39,057 nucleotides of DNA from Gammaproteobacteria bacterium. GTDB taxonomy: Bacteria; Pseudomonadota; Gammaproteobacteria; Pseudomonadales; Balneatricaceae. Position 1 is the first letter of the stretch, and each line of letters begins with the position of its first letter. The DNA is taken from assembly GCA_030748435.1 (NCBI GenBank), contig JASMLZ010000066.1, positions 1 to 39,057 of the forward strand. The letters are read 5' to 3'. The notes under the pieces are model-generated. The model ran no database searches and had not been told where the DNA came from. It saw only the letters and a program-made list of their open reading frames with translations. This document shows positions 13,401-23,526 of this stretch, piece after piece. The position numbers and the translations under genes are program-made.

Positions 13401-13968
13401 CCAACTCAACCGTTAAAGACACACAACGTTCATCATCTGTGCGCCCAGTGCGTTGTAATTCAAGATAGAAACGATCGCCAAATAAATCCAGCCAAGCTTG
13501 CAGCATAGGCTTGGCCTGCTCCACCCCACGCACCAGCAACATGCGCCCAATATCACCATAATTGGCACCCGAAAGAGCAATCAAGCCAGCCTGACGAGCT
13601 TGTAACCAAGGCCTTTGAATAATCGCCTTGCCCAAATGCTGACCATGCTGAAAGCCCTGTGAAACAAGTTCTGTCAGGTTTAAATATCCTTGCGGATTCA
13701 TGGCCAACAGGGTCAGACGTGAAATGGGTAAATCACTACCCTCAGGCGGAGCCAACAGGATATCACAACCACATATAGGCTTAATGCCCGCTGCCTGGGC
13801 AGCCTTATAGAATTTGATCATACCAAACATATTGCTCTGGTCAGTAAGAGCAATAGCTGGCATGCGCTCAGCCTGCAGGGCTTTCATCAAGGGTTTGATA
13901 CGTATCAGACTGTCGCTCAAAGAAAACTCTGAGTGCATACGCAAATGTACGAAATCAACTGAACTCAT
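10435..13968 (-). CDS. dnaE: DNA polymerase III subunit alpha
   Basis: Replicative polymerase catalytic subunit, 1177 aa, close to E. coli DnaE. It has the N-terminal PHP domain ([14 protein letters not shown]), the polymerase active-site aspartates in PDFDIDF (about residue 400) and KFDFLGL (about residue 556), and a C-terminal OB-fold and tau-binding region. It overlaps rnhB by 4 nt (ATGA). Being type DnaE1 with a standard neighbourhood, it is the main replicase. Confidence 0.97.
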   Translation of the reverse strand: MSSVDFVHLRMHSEFSLSDSLIRIKPLMKALQAERMPAIALTDQSNMFGMIKFYKAAQAAGIKPICGCDILLAPPEGSDLPISRLTLLAMNPQGYLNLTELVSQGFQHGQHLGKAIIQRPWLQARQAGLIALSGANYGDIGRMLLVRGVEQAKPMLQAWLDLFGDRFYLELQRTGRTDDERCVSLTVELAKAMQVPVVATNDVMFVSADEFEAHETRVAINQSMTLDDPRRAKDYSAQQYLRSTDDMLALFADIPSALTNTVEIAKRCNLDIELGRCCLPNFPVPEGMTMDTFFRKLSYDGLEARLTSILDANDADYAAKKQVFVERLEFELDIIIQMGFPGYFLIVMDFIGWAKRNDIPVGPGRGSGAGSLVAYVLDITDLDPLRYDLLFERFLNPERVSMPDFDIDFCMDNRDRVIEYVAQTYGKDAVSQIITFGTMAAKAVVRDVARVQGKSFGLADKLSKLIPFEVGMTLSKAVEQEEALRSFIDADEEVQEIMEMAFQLEGLTRNVGKHAGGVVIAPTKLTDFSPLYCDEDGGGLVTQYDKGDVEDAGLVKFDFLGLRTLTIVDWAVEMINSRRHSQGLEPVVIEAIELEDPAVYGLLQRAETTGVFQLESRGMKDLIKRLLPSTFEDIIALVALFRPGPLQSGMVDDFINRKHGRAQLAWPHEDYQLASLQPVLEPTYGIILYQEQVMQIAQVMAGYTLGGADMLRRAMGKKKPEEMAKQRAVFLDGCVKQGIDKDLSGNIFDLVEKFAGYGFNKSHSAAYALVSYQTAWLKYHYPAEFMAAVLSADMQNIEKVVILVEECRRMELPLRLPDVNVSHYKFTVNDDNEVVYGLGAVKGVGEGPVGAIIEAREAGGAFTDLFDFCQRVGSKKINKRVLEALVASGALDNLIAGKERAVLYAAIADAVQAADQSERNADAGMMDLFGDPSSTVVNETADGDPYARYQNVRVLNLKQRLQGEKDTLGLYVTGHPIDDYDPELSQFMRTRLDNVYAKREDQWLAGMVVASRTMKTKRGKTIAFLTLDDRRARIEVALFGDSFERYRDIIHNDRLLIVKGEVSEDDYSGGLKVSAKEVLTMPQARTVFSQGLQLTVQREHVEGKNWPRLQALLSARQVLGDAPATRLALQVSNDVGCGLVRCASPWRLSVDDDLLQELRYLLGDDAVQMSYRRIGQH

Positions 13969-14576
13969 GGTTGTTTTTCCAATATTGCCGCTACCGGGCC
14001 AAAACTACGACGATGTTGATCACACACGCCATGCTCCGCTAAGGCCAGTAAATGTTGCTTGGTTGGATAACCTTTATGTTTATCCAGACCATAATAAGGG
14101 TAACGAGCATGCCACTGCTGCATGTCCCGATCACGAGTGACCTTGGCAATAATGGATGCTGCGCCAATACAAATCTCTTTCGCGTCACCTTTAACAATAG
14201 CCGTGGCTGGACAGTTGAGAGGTGGACAACGATTACCATCAATCAATGCCATATCAGGTGTTACTGCCAGACCGACTACCGCACGTTGCATTGCCAACAT
14301 GCTGGCCTGCAGGATATTCAACTGGTCAATTTCTGCCACACTGGCCCGCCCGATGGATACCGCCAGTGCCTGCTTCCATATCAGCTCATAGAGCCGGTCT
14401 CGTACCTTTTCTGACAACTGCTTTGAATCACCCAAGCCAGTAATGGGACACAATGGATCCAGAATAACGGCGGCGGCCACCACCTCACCAAATAGCGGAC
14501 CACGACCCGCCTCATCAACGCCACACACTAGTTGTGGTTGCCATGCTGGCATATCCAAACCCAGCTGATCAGGCAT
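13965..14576 (-). CDS. rnhB: Ribonuclease HII
   Basis: Removes RNA, including single ribonucleotides, from RNA:DNA hybrids. The active-site motif [12 protein letters not shown] is at residues 19-30 (D21, E22), and the metal-binding aspartate in ALIDGN follows. The 203-aa length is typical. Its ATG lies inside the lpxB 3' end (8-nt overlap) and its stop overlaps the dnaE start, so lpxB-rnhB-dnaE is one coupled transcript. Confidence 0.96.
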   Translation of the reverse strand: MPDQLGLDMPAWQPQLVCGVDEAGRGPLFGEVVAAAVILDPLCPITGLGDSKQLSEKVRDRLYELIWKQALAVSIGRASVAEIDQLNILQASMLAMQRAVVGLAVTPDMALIDGNRCPPLNCPATAIVKGDAKEICIGAASIIAKVTRDRDMQQWHARYPYYGLDKHKGYPTKQHLLALAEHGVCDQHRRSFGPVAAILEKQP

Positions 14577-15741
14577 AAGGCAGTCCCTTACCTGACTGGT
14601 CAGCTATAACCTGACACACCACATCCGCGGCCTGCTCGTCGGCATCACAGGCCAGCATATCATGCAATTTGATAAAGGCTTGTTGCTGTTGTGCGCGCAG
14701 CTTGGCATCAAATAACAAGGCTGTCATCTTATCCACTAAAACATCCACCTGTACCTTATCCTGCAATAGCTCTTCTACAATAACATCACCAGCCAACAGG
14801 TTGGGTAAGCTGACGTATGGCACTTGTAATCTGGGTTTAAACACACGATAACTTAAGGCCGACAAACGATAACAAACCAGCATCGGCTTGGCGAATAACA
14901 TGGTTTCCAGAGTAGCCGTGCCGGAGGCGACCAGCACTGCGTCAGCCGCCGCCAGAGCTGCACGTGTTTGCTGCACCACAATAAGTATAGCATTGGCATC
15001 AGCACCGGTTGCCTGCAACAAAGCCTTTAGCTGCTTATAGCGAGCTTCATTGGCAGCTGCCAATACCACTTGCAATTGGGGATAATGCTGCTGCAATTGT
15101 CTGGCTGCATTAATAAAATCCTGTCCTAACTGCTTCACTTCCATGGCCCGACTGCCTGGTAATAACGCCAACACCGGCGCATCCTGGGACAAGCCTAACT
15201 GGCTTCGGGCCTGGCCCTGGTCCCATGCACCAGGCAGTTCATCAGCCAACCGATGACCAACAAAGGTGGCGGGGATATGATGTTTGCGATAATAAGGAAC
15301 TTCAAAAGGCAATAACGCCAATACATGATGACAAGCCTTGGCTACCGTAAAGACCCTGTCTTCACGCCAAGCCCATACGGAAGGGCTAACATAATGTACC
15401 GTCGGCACACCGGCTTGCTTAAGACAGGTTTCAAGCCGCAAATTAAAGTCCGGAGCATCAATACCAATCATCGCCAGTGGTGATCTGGTCGTATATTTTC
15501 TTATTAGGCGCCGCCGCAAAGCCAATAATTCAGGCAGACGTCCCAGCACTTCCACCAAACCCATTACTGACAGGCGTTCCATAGGTACTAAACTATTAAA
15601 ACCAAGGGCCTGCATGGCCGGTCCGCCTATACCCTCAAAATTTAATTCGGGATCACGCGCCAACAGCGCACGCATCAAGCCAGCACCAAGCAAATCACCA
15701 GATGCTTCTCCGGCAATGATAACGATCGTCTTGCTAGTCAT
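14569..15741 (-). CDS. lpxB: Lipid-A-disaccharide synthase
   Basis: Inner-membrane-associated glycosyltransferase (GT19) that joins UDP-diacylglucosamine and lipid X to form the lipid A disaccharide. The N-terminal [15 protein letters not shown] and the [10 protein letters not shown] block are family hallmarks; 390 aa is normal. It follows lpxA by 12 bp and overlaps rnhB. Confidence 0.96.
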   Translation of the reverse strand: MTSKTIVIIAGEASGDLLGAGLMRALLARDPELNFEGIGGPAMQALGFNSLVPMERLSVMGLVEVLGRLPELLALRRRLIRKYTTRSPLAMIGIDAPDFNLRLETCLKQAGVPTVHYVSPSVWAWREDRVFTVAKACHHVLALLPFEVPYYRKHHIPATFVGHRLADELPGAWDQGQARSQLGLSQDAPVLALLPGSRAMEVKQLGQDFINAARQLQQHYPQLQVVLAAANEARYKQLKALLQATGADANAILIVVQQTRAALAAADAVLVASGTATLETMLFAKPMLVCYRLSALSYRVFKPRLQVPYVSLPNLLAGDVIVEELLQDKVQVDVLVDKMTALLFDAKLRAQQQQAFIKLHDMLACDADEQAADVVCQVIADQSGKGLPYA

Positions 15742-15753
15742 ATGCCTTGGCGA

Positions 15754-16527
15754 TTAGCGGATGATGCCGCGGGTCGATGCTTGCAAAGATGCCACTAGCA
15801 CATCTATTTCATTTATCTCAAGCGCCAGTGTTTGCAATTGTGTAATGGCTTCTTCGAGAGTATTACCCTGACGGTAAATCACTTTGTAAGCCAGACGTAA
15901 ACCCCGTATGGCTGCTTCACTAAAACCACGGCGTCTGAGACCTTCCGTATTCATACCATGGGGCGCAACGGAATTACCGTTGGCCATAACATAGGCTGGA
16001 ATATCCTTTAACACCACGCTACCTGCACCGGTCATACAATGGGCACCAAGATGACAAAATTGATGTACTGCTGTAAAACCGCCCAGAATAGCAAAATCGC
16101 CGATATGCACATGGCCAGCGAGAGCCGCATTGTTGGCAATAATGACATGGTCACCAACAATACAATCGTGGGCAATATGCACATTAGCCATAAGCAGGTT
16201 ATGGCTGCCTAATCTGGTAATACCATCATCTTGTACCGTACCACGATGCAAGGTGCAGCCTTCACGGATAATATTGTTATCACCCATTTCCAAACGTGTA
16301 GGTTCGCCCTGATACTTTAAATCCTGACAAGCTTCACCTACAGAACTGAACTGGAATATGTGGTTGTTAGCACCCATTCGGGTAGGTCCCTTGATCACCA
16401 CATGAGACTCGATTTTACTACCTTTACCAATGTCTACGTCAGCGCCAATAATACTATAAGGTCCTATTTCTACGTCATCGGCTAAGACAGCGCTAGGGTC
16501 TATAAGGGCAGTGGGATGAATACGCAC
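15754..16527 (-). CDS. lpxA: UDP-N-acetylglucosamine O-acyltransferase LpxA (GTG start)
   Basis: First step of lipid A synthesis, transferring a hydroxyacyl chain from ACP to UDP-GlcNAc. The protein is a left-handed beta helix of hexapeptide repeats with the conserved IHPTALIDPSAVLADD start and the HIAHDCIVGDH active-site region. I place the start at the GTG at 16527 (257 aa), which fits the family length and lies 7 nt past the fabZ stop; the longer open frame up to 16584 would overlap fabZ and does not look like LpxA. Confidence 0.95.
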   Translation of the reverse strand: MRIHPTALIDPSAVLADDVEIGPYSIIGADVDIGKGSKIESHVVIKGPTRMGANNHIFQFSSVGEACQDLKYQGEPTRLEMGDNNIIREGCTLHRGTVQDDGITRLGSHNLLMANVHIAHDCIVGDHVIIANNAALAGHVHIGDFAILGGFTAVHQFCHLGAHCMTGAGSVVLKDIPAYVMANGNSVAPHGMNTEGLRRRGFSEAAIRGLRLAYKVIYRQGNTLEEAITQLQTLALEINEIDVLVASLQASTRGIIR

Positions 16528-16534
16528 GGGGTTA

Positions 16535-16975
16535 TTATACCTTTCTGTCAGCACAAAGTATGGTAGCTGAAGCAACCATATCACCGTCTACTGTAGCTCG
16601 ACATTCAAATTTCCAGATGCCCCGCTTCTCAGATAGAATGGAGGCCTCCAGTTGTAGTTGATCCCCTGGCACTACCGGGCGCTTGAAACGCAGCTTATCA
16701 GCACCGACAAAATAGTAGATCGAGCCATCCTGAGGCTTTTTATTCATGGTTTTAAAGCCAAGAATACCAGCCGCCTGGGCCATGGCTTCAACAATTAACA
16801 CACCGGGCATCACTGGATGATCTGGAAAGTGTCCATTAAAGAAGGGTTCATTAACCGTTACATTTTTGTAGGCAACAACCGACTCACCTAACTGTAGTTC
16901 CACAACACGATCTACCAATAAAAATGGGTAACGATGGGGTAGATATTCTCTAATTTCCTTAACATCCATAAGCAT
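16535..16975 (-). CDS. fabZ: 3-hydroxyacyl-ACP dehydratase FabZ
   Basis: Dehydrates 3-hydroxyacyl-ACP in fatty acid elongation and competes with LpxA/LpxD for the same hydroxyacyl-ACP pool, which explains the shared operon. The catalytic residues are visible: His49 in [14 protein letters not shown] and Glu63 in VLIVEAMAQ. The protein is 146 aa from the ATG at 16975; an in-frame ATG at 16969 is an alternative start. Confidence 0.97.
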   Translation of the reverse strand: MLMDVKEIREYLPHRYPFLLVDRVVELQLGESVVAYKNVTVNEPFFNGHFPDHPVMPGVLIVEAMAQAAGILGFKTMNKKPQDGSIYYFVGADKLRFKRPVVPGDQLQLEASILSEKRGIWKFECRATVDGDMVASATILCADRKV

Positions 16976-17011
16976 GAGTTAATTAACCTTGTTTTTCCAA
17001 CACTAGCCAGA

Positions 17012-17033
17012 GCCGACTCCTTGCTGAGTCGGC
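17012..17033 (-). other. Intercistronic hairpin between lpxD and fabZ
   Basis: GCCGACTC (17012-17019) and GAGTCGGC (17026-17033) are perfect 8-bp inverted repeats around a 6-nt loop. No U-tract follows on the minus strand, so it is more likely an mRNA-stability or partial attenuation element than a terminator. Confidence 0.5.
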
Positions 17034-17050
17034 CCCCCGCAGTGTAACTA

Positions 17051-18079
17051 TTATGTAAATTTTTGTAACTCTTGTTCCAATTGCTTCAAACGCTTGGCCA
17101 TTTGATCGAGCTGTTTAAAACGTGCGGCGTTGCGGCGCCATTTATGGTTATCATCCAGCCCAGTACCAGAAGAATAGGCACCAGGCTCCTTGATCGAATG
17201 GGTCACCAATGACATAGCCGTCACATGCACGCCATCCGCCAAATGCAAATGGCCAGTGATGCCACAGGCACCAGCTATAGTGCAGTTTTTACCCAGAATT
17301 GTGCTACCAGCTATGGCAGTGCAACCAGCAATTGCAGTGTAATCACCAAGCACAACATTATGCGCAATCTGCACCTGATTATCCAGCTTCACACCATTAC
17401 CTATGCGGGTGTCATCCAGTGCGCCTCGATCGATAGTCGTACCGGCACCAATTTCCACATCATCACCAGTGACCACACCACCCAACTGGTGGATTTTGAC
17501 CCAATCAACGCCATCTTTGGCAAAGCCAAAACCATCGGCCCCAAGTACAGCCCCACTATGTATCAGGTTACGCTGCCCCAAAATAACGCCATGATAAAGA
17601 GTAACGTTAGCCGCTAAACAAGTCTGTGCTCCTACTATACAATGATCGCCAATAACACAGTTAGGGCCAATACTCACACCTTTATCCAAGCGTACATGTT
17701 CACCAATAACCACACCTGGCCCAACCACAACATCAGCCGCCAAAGAAGCGGATTGCGCTACCACGGCACTTGGATGAATGCCTTGGTAGGAGGTAGCAGG
17801 AGCAAATAATGCTGACAGCTTGGCGTACCCCAGATAAGGATTGGCCAGCAACAGCTTATTACCAACAAAATGGTGTGCCTGATCGGGATGGACAATAACC
17901 GCCCCGGCACCACAATCAGCCAATTGTGATGCATATTTCATATTTGCCAGAAAGCTTACCTGGTGTGGCTGGGCAGCAACCAAGGTACTGATTCCACTCA
18001 CTGGATAGTCAGCTGCACCAACCAATTCAGCGTCCAAATACTGTGCCAACTCGACCAAAGTCCAGTGCCGCATATGCAT
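17051..18079 (-). CDS. lpxD: UDP-3-O-acylglucosamine N-acyltransferase LpxD
   Basis: Third step of lipid A synthesis, adding the second hydroxyacyl chain. An N-terminal UDP-binding domain (SGISTLVAAQPHQVSFLAN) precedes a left-handed beta helix with many hexapeptide repeats; the active-site His lies in the QIAHNVVLGDYT segment. A C-terminal helix (LKQLEQELQKF) closes the 342-aa protein. It starts 2 nt after skp. Confidence 0.96.
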   Translation of the reverse strand: MHMRHWTLVELAQYLDAELVGAADYPVSGISTLVAAQPHQVSFLANMKYASQLADCGAGAVIVHPDQAHHFVGNKLLLANPYLGYAKLSALFAPATSYQGIHPSAVVAQSASLAADVVVGPGVVIGEHVRLDKGVSIGPNCVIGDHCIVGAQTCLAANVTLYHGVILGQRNLIHSGAVLGADGFGFAKDGVDWVKIHQLGGVVTGDDVEIGAGTTIDRGALDDTRIGNGVKLDNQVQIAHNVVLGDYTAIAGCTAIAGSTILGKNCTIAGACGITGHLHLADGVHVTAMSLVTHSIKEPGAYSSGTGLDDNHKWRRNAARFKQLDQMAKRLKQLEQELQKFT

Positions 18080-18081
18080 CT

Positions 18082-18582
18082 CTACTCTTGATCTAACAAG
18101 GCGGTGATGGCAGCTGTTATATCTATTCCATCCTGTACATAAACGACTGCAGTATTATTGACGATCAGAGCAATATTATTAGTCTCTATATAAGTGCTTA
18201 AAATGGCATTCAGCTTGGGACGCATCAGGGCCAGAAATTCCTGTTCTGTTTGCAGCTTGGCATTGTTCAAATACTGGTTCAACTTTTGGAATTCCTGGGT
18301 TCCTTGATTGATCTGTAACTCCAGTTGTTGAATTTCTTCGCTACTCAACAACGCCTGATCTTCTTGATAGCGCTTTTGCAGCTCCTGCAGCTCTTGGGCA
18401 ACGGCGTCCAAACGTTCGCTTTGGGGCTTAAGCTGCTGGCTCAACTGCTGACCAAGTTGTTGTGCCGCCTGTGTCCCAAATAAGGCTTTTTCTGGACTGA
18501 ACACAGCGATATTTTGGGCCAAAACCATATTGCTTAAGGCCATGCTTACAACTACAAGCAGTCCTCTAAAAAGTATTCTCAT
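18082..18582 (-). CDS. skp: Periplasmic chaperone Skp/OmpH
   Basis: Trimeric periplasmic holdase that carries unfolded outer-membrane proteins to the BAM complex. A signal peptide (RILFRGLLVVVSMALSN, cleavage near VLAQ) is followed by a short beta segment and a long Gln-rich, coiled-coil-prone region (residues about 40-120), the tentacle helices typical of Skp. AGGA lies 8 nt upstream of the ATG. It sits between bamA and lpxD, the standard position. Confidence 0.93.
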   Translation of the reverse strand: MRILFRGLLVVVSMALSNMVLAQNIAVFSPEKALFGTQAAQQLGQQLSQQLKPQSERLDAVAQELQELQKRYQEDQALLSSEEIQQLELQINQGTQEFQKLNQYLNNAKLQTEQEFLALMRPKLNAILSTYIETNNIALIVNNTAVVYVQDGIDITAAITALLDQE

Positions 18583-18644
18583 CTTGTTATTCCTTTGTCT
18601 AAATAAAGCAACTTAACCACGCTGCTCTCAAGCGCTTGTCTATG

Positions 18645-20939
18645 CTAATAAGAGCGACCCAGAGTAATATGAGTACGGGTTGTGGTATCTGTGGTTTCCG
18701 ACACTAGGGGTTGCGCCATTACCAAAGTAAGCGGACCAACAGGGGTCAACCAGGCCAAACTAAAGCCCGTTGACGCTCGCAAATCAGCAGTCGAATATCC
18801 ACCCTGTGCAAACACATTACCAACATCCATAAACAGCATAGTACGAACCGATGGCATATCGGTAAACATCGGAAACACAAATTCCCCTGTGGCAGTGGTT
18901 AGAATTTGACCACCCATAGGACTGCCATCACTTGCCACAGGCCCCAAAGAATTATGTCCGAAACCACGCACCGAACCATAACCGCCAGCATAGTAGTTGG
19001 CAAAAGGTGGCGTGATACTGGTGCTACCATAAGCAGCGGCATAACCTACTTGTGCCCCAAGTGAGGCCACATAGCTCGCTGTATCATCCAGCGGGGTAAA
19101 ATAGCGATAGCTATACTTGGCCTGATAATAGCTTAAGTCACTGCCTGGCAAAGACAGAAACAGGTTCATGGTATGAGAACGACCTTGGGTAGGGTACCAG
19201 AAGTCGTTTAGACTATTGTCTGTATAAACTATATTGCCCTTATATTGATTATATTCAGAGCCTTCGGCATCGACAAAATCCTGCAATTGAGTGGTAACTG
19301 AAGAGCCCAGAGTCATGTCGATCTTCTCGTAACCCAAATTAAAACTCAAATTAGCATTATCAGACAAAGGATAGCCAAATTGCATACCTAAACCAACCCG
19401 GTCAGTGGCATAACTACTTACCGCTATCTTAGAGTAATCGCGCTCTTGATAGGTCAGGTCAACACCCAAACTCACGCCATCTACCGTATAGTAAGGGTTA
19501 AGATAATTAAAATTATATTCCTGCGTACTGGAACTGGAAGTGAAACCAGCTTCAAGTTTGTTGCCTGTACCCAGGAAGTTATGCTGATTTATCGAGCCAC
19601 CCCAGAATGGCCCTTCGCCATCTGTGTAACCTAGCATGATCGACCAGTCGGCAGTCAACCCTTCCACTACATCAAATTCCACATCCAGCATATCGTCAGT
19701 GCCTGCAACTGGCTTGGTATTGGCATTAACCTCCGTAAAATAACCCAACCGCTGTAAACGCAACTTAGACGCATTAATAGCTGCAAAAGAGGCAACCCCG
19801 CCTTCCATTTGTCGCATTTCCCGACGCAATACATCATCACTGGTGTGGGTATTACCATTAAAATTAATACGCCGCACATAGGTACGCTTGCCAGCCCGCA
19901 TCAGGAATTGCAAGTCAACCGTATTATCCTCGTTATTGACCAAGGGTATTGGTTGTACATCAGCAAAGGCAAAGCCATTATCGCCCAACACCTGCTTCAC
20001 TTCCTGCGCCACATTAAGCAATTCATAGCGCGAGAAAACACTGCCTGATATGGCACCGACCAGATCACGTACTTGCCCTTCGGCAACGGGCATTTCACCA
20101 GAAATAGTAACGTCACCAACCTTAAACTCTGGGCCTTCATTAATGTTTATAGTGATAAAAACCTGAGTTTTATCCGCAGCAATGGCAACTTGGGTAGATT
20201 CTATATTGAACAAAACATGGCCACGGTCCAGATAATAAGAACGAATGTTTTCCAGATCAGCTGTCAATTTTTCACGCGAATACTGGCTCGACTTGGAAAA
20301 CAATGACCAAAAGTTATCAGTTTGCAGGCTCATCAAGTCACGCAGTTGCGCGTCGCTGTACCTGTCATTGCCAATAATATTAATATGGCTGATAACCGAA
20401 TTAACACCTTCATTGATTGCCACTTCCAAGCCAACGCGATTTTCTTCCAGCTCCTGTACGCGAGTTTCTACCAGCACTGAATAACGCCCCATGGCGTTAT
20501 ACTGACGCTCCAGCTCTAATTCTATCTGTGCCAAAGTAGAACGCTGGAAGATCTCTCCTTCTACTAACTTGGCATTCTTTAAGGCACCTTGTAGCTGTTC
20601 TGTGGTAATAATCTTGTTACCAGAAAGGCCAATACTGGCAATGGCTGGGCGCTCTTTCAATTTGATAACCAGAACCTTGCCATCACGCTGCAAAGTAATA
20701 TCTTCAAAATAACCACTTTTAAACAAACTACGAGTCGCTGCAGCTAGGGCACGCTGATCAACCTCATCACCAACCTGTAGCGGCAGGTACCGAAAAGCCA
20801 GCGCGTTATCCACGCGTTGTAAACCTTCAATGCGGATGTCGGCAATCACAAAATCCGCAGCCTGTGCTATTGGCGCAGTCAGAGACAGCAAACTAAATAA
20901 CCCACCCAGTATCAGTCGTTTTATCATTGTCATTTTCAC
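18645..20939 (-). CDS. bamA: Outer membrane assembly factor BamA
   Basis: Essential outer-membrane insertase. A signal peptide ending IAQAAD is followed by five POTRA domains (residues about 25-420) and a 16-stranded barrel. The barrel's L6 loop carries the invariant VRGF (in GYGSVRGFGHNS), and the protein ends in an aromatic residue (LGRSY), as expected for a beta signal. The open frame starts with GTG at 20939; the ATG at 20933, about 10 nt after a GGA, is an equally good start. Confidence 0.96.
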   Translation of the reverse strand: MKMTMIKRLILGGLFSLLSLTAPIAQAADFVIADIRIEGLQRVDNALAFRYLPLQVGDEVDQRALAAATRSLFKSGYFEDITLQRDGKVLVIKLKERPAIASIGLSGNKIITTEQLQGALKNAKLVEGEIFQRSTLAQIELELERQYNAMGRYSVLVETRVQELEENRVGLEVAINEGVNSVISHINIIGNDRYSDAQLRDLMSLQTDNFWSLFSKSSQYSREKLTADLENIRSYYLDRGHVLFNIESTQVAIAADKTQVFITININEGPEFKVGDVTISGEMPVAEGQVRDLVGAISGSVFSRYELLNVAQEVKQVLGDNGFAFADVQPIPLVNNEDNTVDLQFLMRAGKRTYVRRINFNGNTHTSDDVLRREMRQMEGGVASFAAINASKLRLQRLGYFTEVNANTKPVAGTDDMLDVEFDVVEGLTADWSIMLGYTDGEGPFWGGSINQHNFLGTGNKLEAGFTSSSSTQEYNFNYLNPYYTVDGVSLGVDLTYQERDYSKIAVSSYATDRVGLGMQFGYPLSDNANLSFNLGYEKIDMTLGSSVTTQLQDFVDAEGSEYNQYKGNIVYTDNSLNDFWYPTQGRSHTMNLFLSLPGSDLSYYQAKYSYRYFTPLDDTASYVASLGAQVGYAAAYGSTSITPPFANYYAGGYGSVRGFGHNSLGPVASDGSPMGGQILTTATGEFVFPMFTDMPSVRTMLFMDVGNVFAQGGYSTADLRASTGFSLAWLTPVGPLTLVMAQPLVSETTDTTTRTHITLGRSY

Positions 20940-20966
20940 TTTATCCAGCTCATTTAGTTTGCACTT

Positions 20967-22403
20967 CTATAAGCGCGTAATATCATTGAACAGGGCTATC
21001 AGCATAACCCCTACAACCAAAGCCATACCAATTCGCATACCCAACTGCTGCACGCCATCAGAGACTGGTCGGCCCGTTATCAGCTCAACCAAATAATACA
21101 ACAAATGCCCACCATCCAACATAGGCACAGGCAGCAAATTCAGCACCCCAAGACTAACACTGATATAAGCCAAAAAGGTAATAAATGACACTACACCCAT
21201 GGCTGCAGAATCGGATGCTACCTGCGCAATACTGATAGGCCCACTCAAATGCTCTATTGACACCTCGCCCATTAGCATACGGGTAATACCATTGTATGTC
21301 AGGCTGATCATTTTGCCTACTTGGGCTACACCGCCTTCTAGTGCCTGCCATATGGATAGATCAGGTTTAACAACCAAGCTATCCGGCCAAGACAAAGGTG
21401 CTATTTCAATACCAATAACCCCAATCAGACGGCCATCTTCCAATGGCTTACTTTGCAACCGCACCGCTGTTTGCAGCACCTCACCCTGTCTGGTGTAGAT
21501 CACAGGCACACTTTGCCCCGGCAGTTCCTGCACTCTATTAACAAAGACAGCATATTTATCCACTGGTTCATTATTAAAATGGGTAATCAGATCACCTGGT
21601 TGCAAGCCAGCCTGTTGAGCTGCACCACCATGCGCAACCTTAGCCAGTTTAACCGACACCTGGGGGCGCCACACTGCCACTCCCAATTGACTGATTGGTG
21701 ACTGGTCAGAGACCTCTGATAGCCAATTTTTTACTACCAGCGAATAGTGCCTGGGAGCGCTTTCAGATACCAGTTGTTGAACACCTCTTTGGCCCGGCTC
21801 CTGCTCGGCCTGAGCTTGCAAGCTTGACATATCCAGAGCCTGCAGTTGTATTTGTATGGCGTTACTTTCACCCATATGCCGCAACAATTGTATATTCACG
21901 TCCTGCCAACTGCGGGTGGTTACACCGTCCACAGCATTAATCAGTTGCCCAGCCGGTATCTGCGCTGCTGCTGCCGGAGAGCCAGGCATCACCTGGCCGA
22001 TAACTGGCAGTAATTGGGGCACACCAACATACTGCACACCACCATAAAGCAAAGCGGCAAACAATAAATTAACCAGCGGACCGGCAGCGACGATAGCAAT
22101 ACGTTTATAAACACTTTGCTGATCGAAAGCCAAGTTGCGCTCCTGCTCGGTAAGTGCATCATTACGACTGTCCAACATGCGCACATAGCCACCAAGGGGG
22201 ATAGTGCCCAACACATATTCTGTGCCATCACCGCCTACACGCTGCCAAAGAGGCTTACCAAAACCAATAGCAAAGCGCAGCACCTTTACTTTGCACCAGC
22301 GTGCAACAAAAAAATGCCCTGCCTCATGCACTGCTATCAGTATAGCAATAGCCAGCAAAGTAATAACAATAGTAAATAAAAGTGAATCTGTCAGAGGTTG
22401 CAT
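20967..22403 (-). CDS. rseP: Site-2 membrane metalloprotease RseP
   Basis: Intramembrane zinc protease that cleaves the anti-sigma factor RseA in the envelope stress response and clears remnant signal peptides. The zinc motif HEAGH lies in the first transmembrane segment and the LDG motif in NLLPVPMLDGGHLL near the C-terminus, with two PDZ domains between. I start at the ATG at 22403 (MQPLTDSL), which has AGAAG at proper spacing; the upstream ATG at 22418 lacks a ribosome-binding site. In relatives dxr precedes rseP; here a 280-bp spacer does. Confidence 0.95.
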   Translation of the reverse strand: MQPLTDSLLFTIVITLLAIAILIAVHEAGHFFVARWCKVKVLRFAIGFGKPLWQRVGGDGTEYVLGTIPLGGYVRMLDSRNDALTEQERNLAFDQQSVYKRIAIVAAGPLVNLLFAALLYGGVQYVGVPQLLPVIGQVMPGSPAAAAQIPAGQLINAVDGVTTRSWQDVNIQLLRHMGESNAIQIQLQALDMSSLQAQAEQEPGQRGVQQLVSESAPRHYSLVVKNWLSEVSDQSPISQLGVAVWRPQVSVKLAKVAHGGAAQQAGLQPGDLITHFNNEPVDKYAVFVNRVQELPGQSVPVIYTRQGEVLQTAVRLQSKPLEDGRLIGVIGIEIAPLSWPDSLVVKPDLSIWQALEGGVAQVGKMISLTYNGITRMLMGEVSIEHLSGPISIAQVASDSAAMGVVSFITFLAYISVSLGVLNLLPVPMLDGGHLLYYLVELITGRPVSDGVQQLGMRIGMALVVGVMLIALFNDITRL

Positions 22404-22683
22404 TAGAACTTCTTCCATGAGCTACAGGTATCAGCATCTTATGTGATCCTGAGGTAATTAATCAACCTCAGAGCTAGGGGTGTTCTCAATTAACTGAGTA
22501 ACAATAATTTTGAGTCATTTTTTGTGCTAACAAGGCCCCATGAGGAGTAATAGTGGTTCTATTGCTACGAATGGCAACAAAGTCAGCGCGGCAAAGGGCC
22601 GAAATCAAGTCATTAAGCTAATTGGGAACACACCCTATACACCAACCACATTATATGGGCAGGTTCAGCTTGGTCCTGATGTA
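22404..22683 (-). other. Non-coding spacer at the position usually held by dxr
   Basis: The gap between cdsA and rseP is unusually long for this operon. No dxr-like frame is seen. The minus strand has a short open frame of about 40 codons after a stop, ending near 22491 and containing SNRTTITPHGALLAQKM, with no clear start and no firm match; it vaguely resembles a HemN-like C-terminal tail. A perfect 7-bp inverted repeat, CTGAGGT/ACCTCAG (22448-22470), lies just upstream of rseP and has no U-tract. Confidence 0.5.
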
Positions 22684-23493
22684 CTAGGCGCCAAGGCTGA
22701 TCAGGCACAGAGCAAATACCGGAGCCGCTGCTGTCAGGCTATCGATACGGTCCATAACGCCACCATGACCTGGCAAGAGACTACCACTGTCTTTAATGCC
22801 ACAATGGCGTTTAAACATACTTTCCAACAGGTCACCTACCACAGAAGCAAATACCACCAATAAAGCTAACAGATATATACCAAACATAGTATGACTGGCA
22901 AAATCAAAGTAGGGCTTAGCCAGAAAGGATACCAGCAGTACTGTTACCACGGCACCACCAACACCAGCCCAGGACTTGGCAGGGCTGACGCGAGGCATCA
23001 ACTTGCGTTTGCCGTAGCGCTTGCCGGCAAAATAAGCGCCCGTATCAGCGCCCCAGACAATTAGCAATAAATACATAATCAACCAAGGACCAGCCGCCAT
23101 TTCTCGCACCTGTACCAGTGCCAACCAGGTGGGTATAAGCACCAGCAAACCAACCACGCCTTTACTGACACGATTGCGCCAGCAACGAGTAAAACGGGGA
23201 TATAGTACAACTAATCCAGTAGCCAGTAGCCACCAGATGGCGGCAAGCGCAAAGACAATGGTCTGGTGAGCAGTCAGATATTTACCGGTTAGCAACAGTA
23301 TAAGCAGCAAAAATAAGACATATGCCAAACGTTGACTGAAACGCATAAGGTGCATCATGGCAGTCCATTCCCAGGCCCCCATCAGCACCACCAAACCTAT
23401 AAATACAGCAAACCAGGGGCCTGGTAAGAAAAATACCGACCCCAGAGTTATAGGCGCCAATATCAGTGCAGTTATTACTCGCGATTTAAGCAT
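22684..23493 (-). CDS. cdsA: Phosphatidate cytidylyltransferase CdsA
   Basis: Makes CDP-diacylglycerol from phosphatidate and CTP in the inner membrane, the branch point of phospholipid synthesis. The 269-aa protein has about eight hydrophobic helices and the signature KDSGSLLPGHGGVMDRIDSL near the C-terminus. It follows uppS by 33 bp. Confidence 0.96.
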   Translation of the reverse strand: MLKSRVITALILAPITLGSVFFLPGPWFAVFIGLVVLMGAWEWTAMMHLMRFSQRLAYVLFLLLILLLTGKYLTAHQTIVFALAAIWWLLATGLVVLYPRFTRCWRNRVSKGVVGLLVLIPTWLALVQVREMAAGPWLIMYLLLIVWGADTGAYFAGKRYGKRKLMPRVSPAKSWAGVGGAVVTVLLVSFLAKPYFDFASHTMFGIYLLALLVVFASVVGDLLESMFKRHCGIKDSGSLLPGHGGVMDRIDSLTAAAPVFALCLISLGA

Positions 23494-23526
23494 ATTGTTA
23501 TTTTATAGTGCCAGCACCTTATCCAA

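Noticed and set aside
16528-16584. N-terminal extension of lpxA into fabZ
   Set aside because: It overlaps the fabZ coding end and does not resemble LpxA; the GTG at 16527 gives the family length.
22540-22863. 107-codon plus-strand frame across the cdsA end
   Set aside because: It overlaps conserved cdsA coding sequence, has no recognisable domain and runs against the operon.
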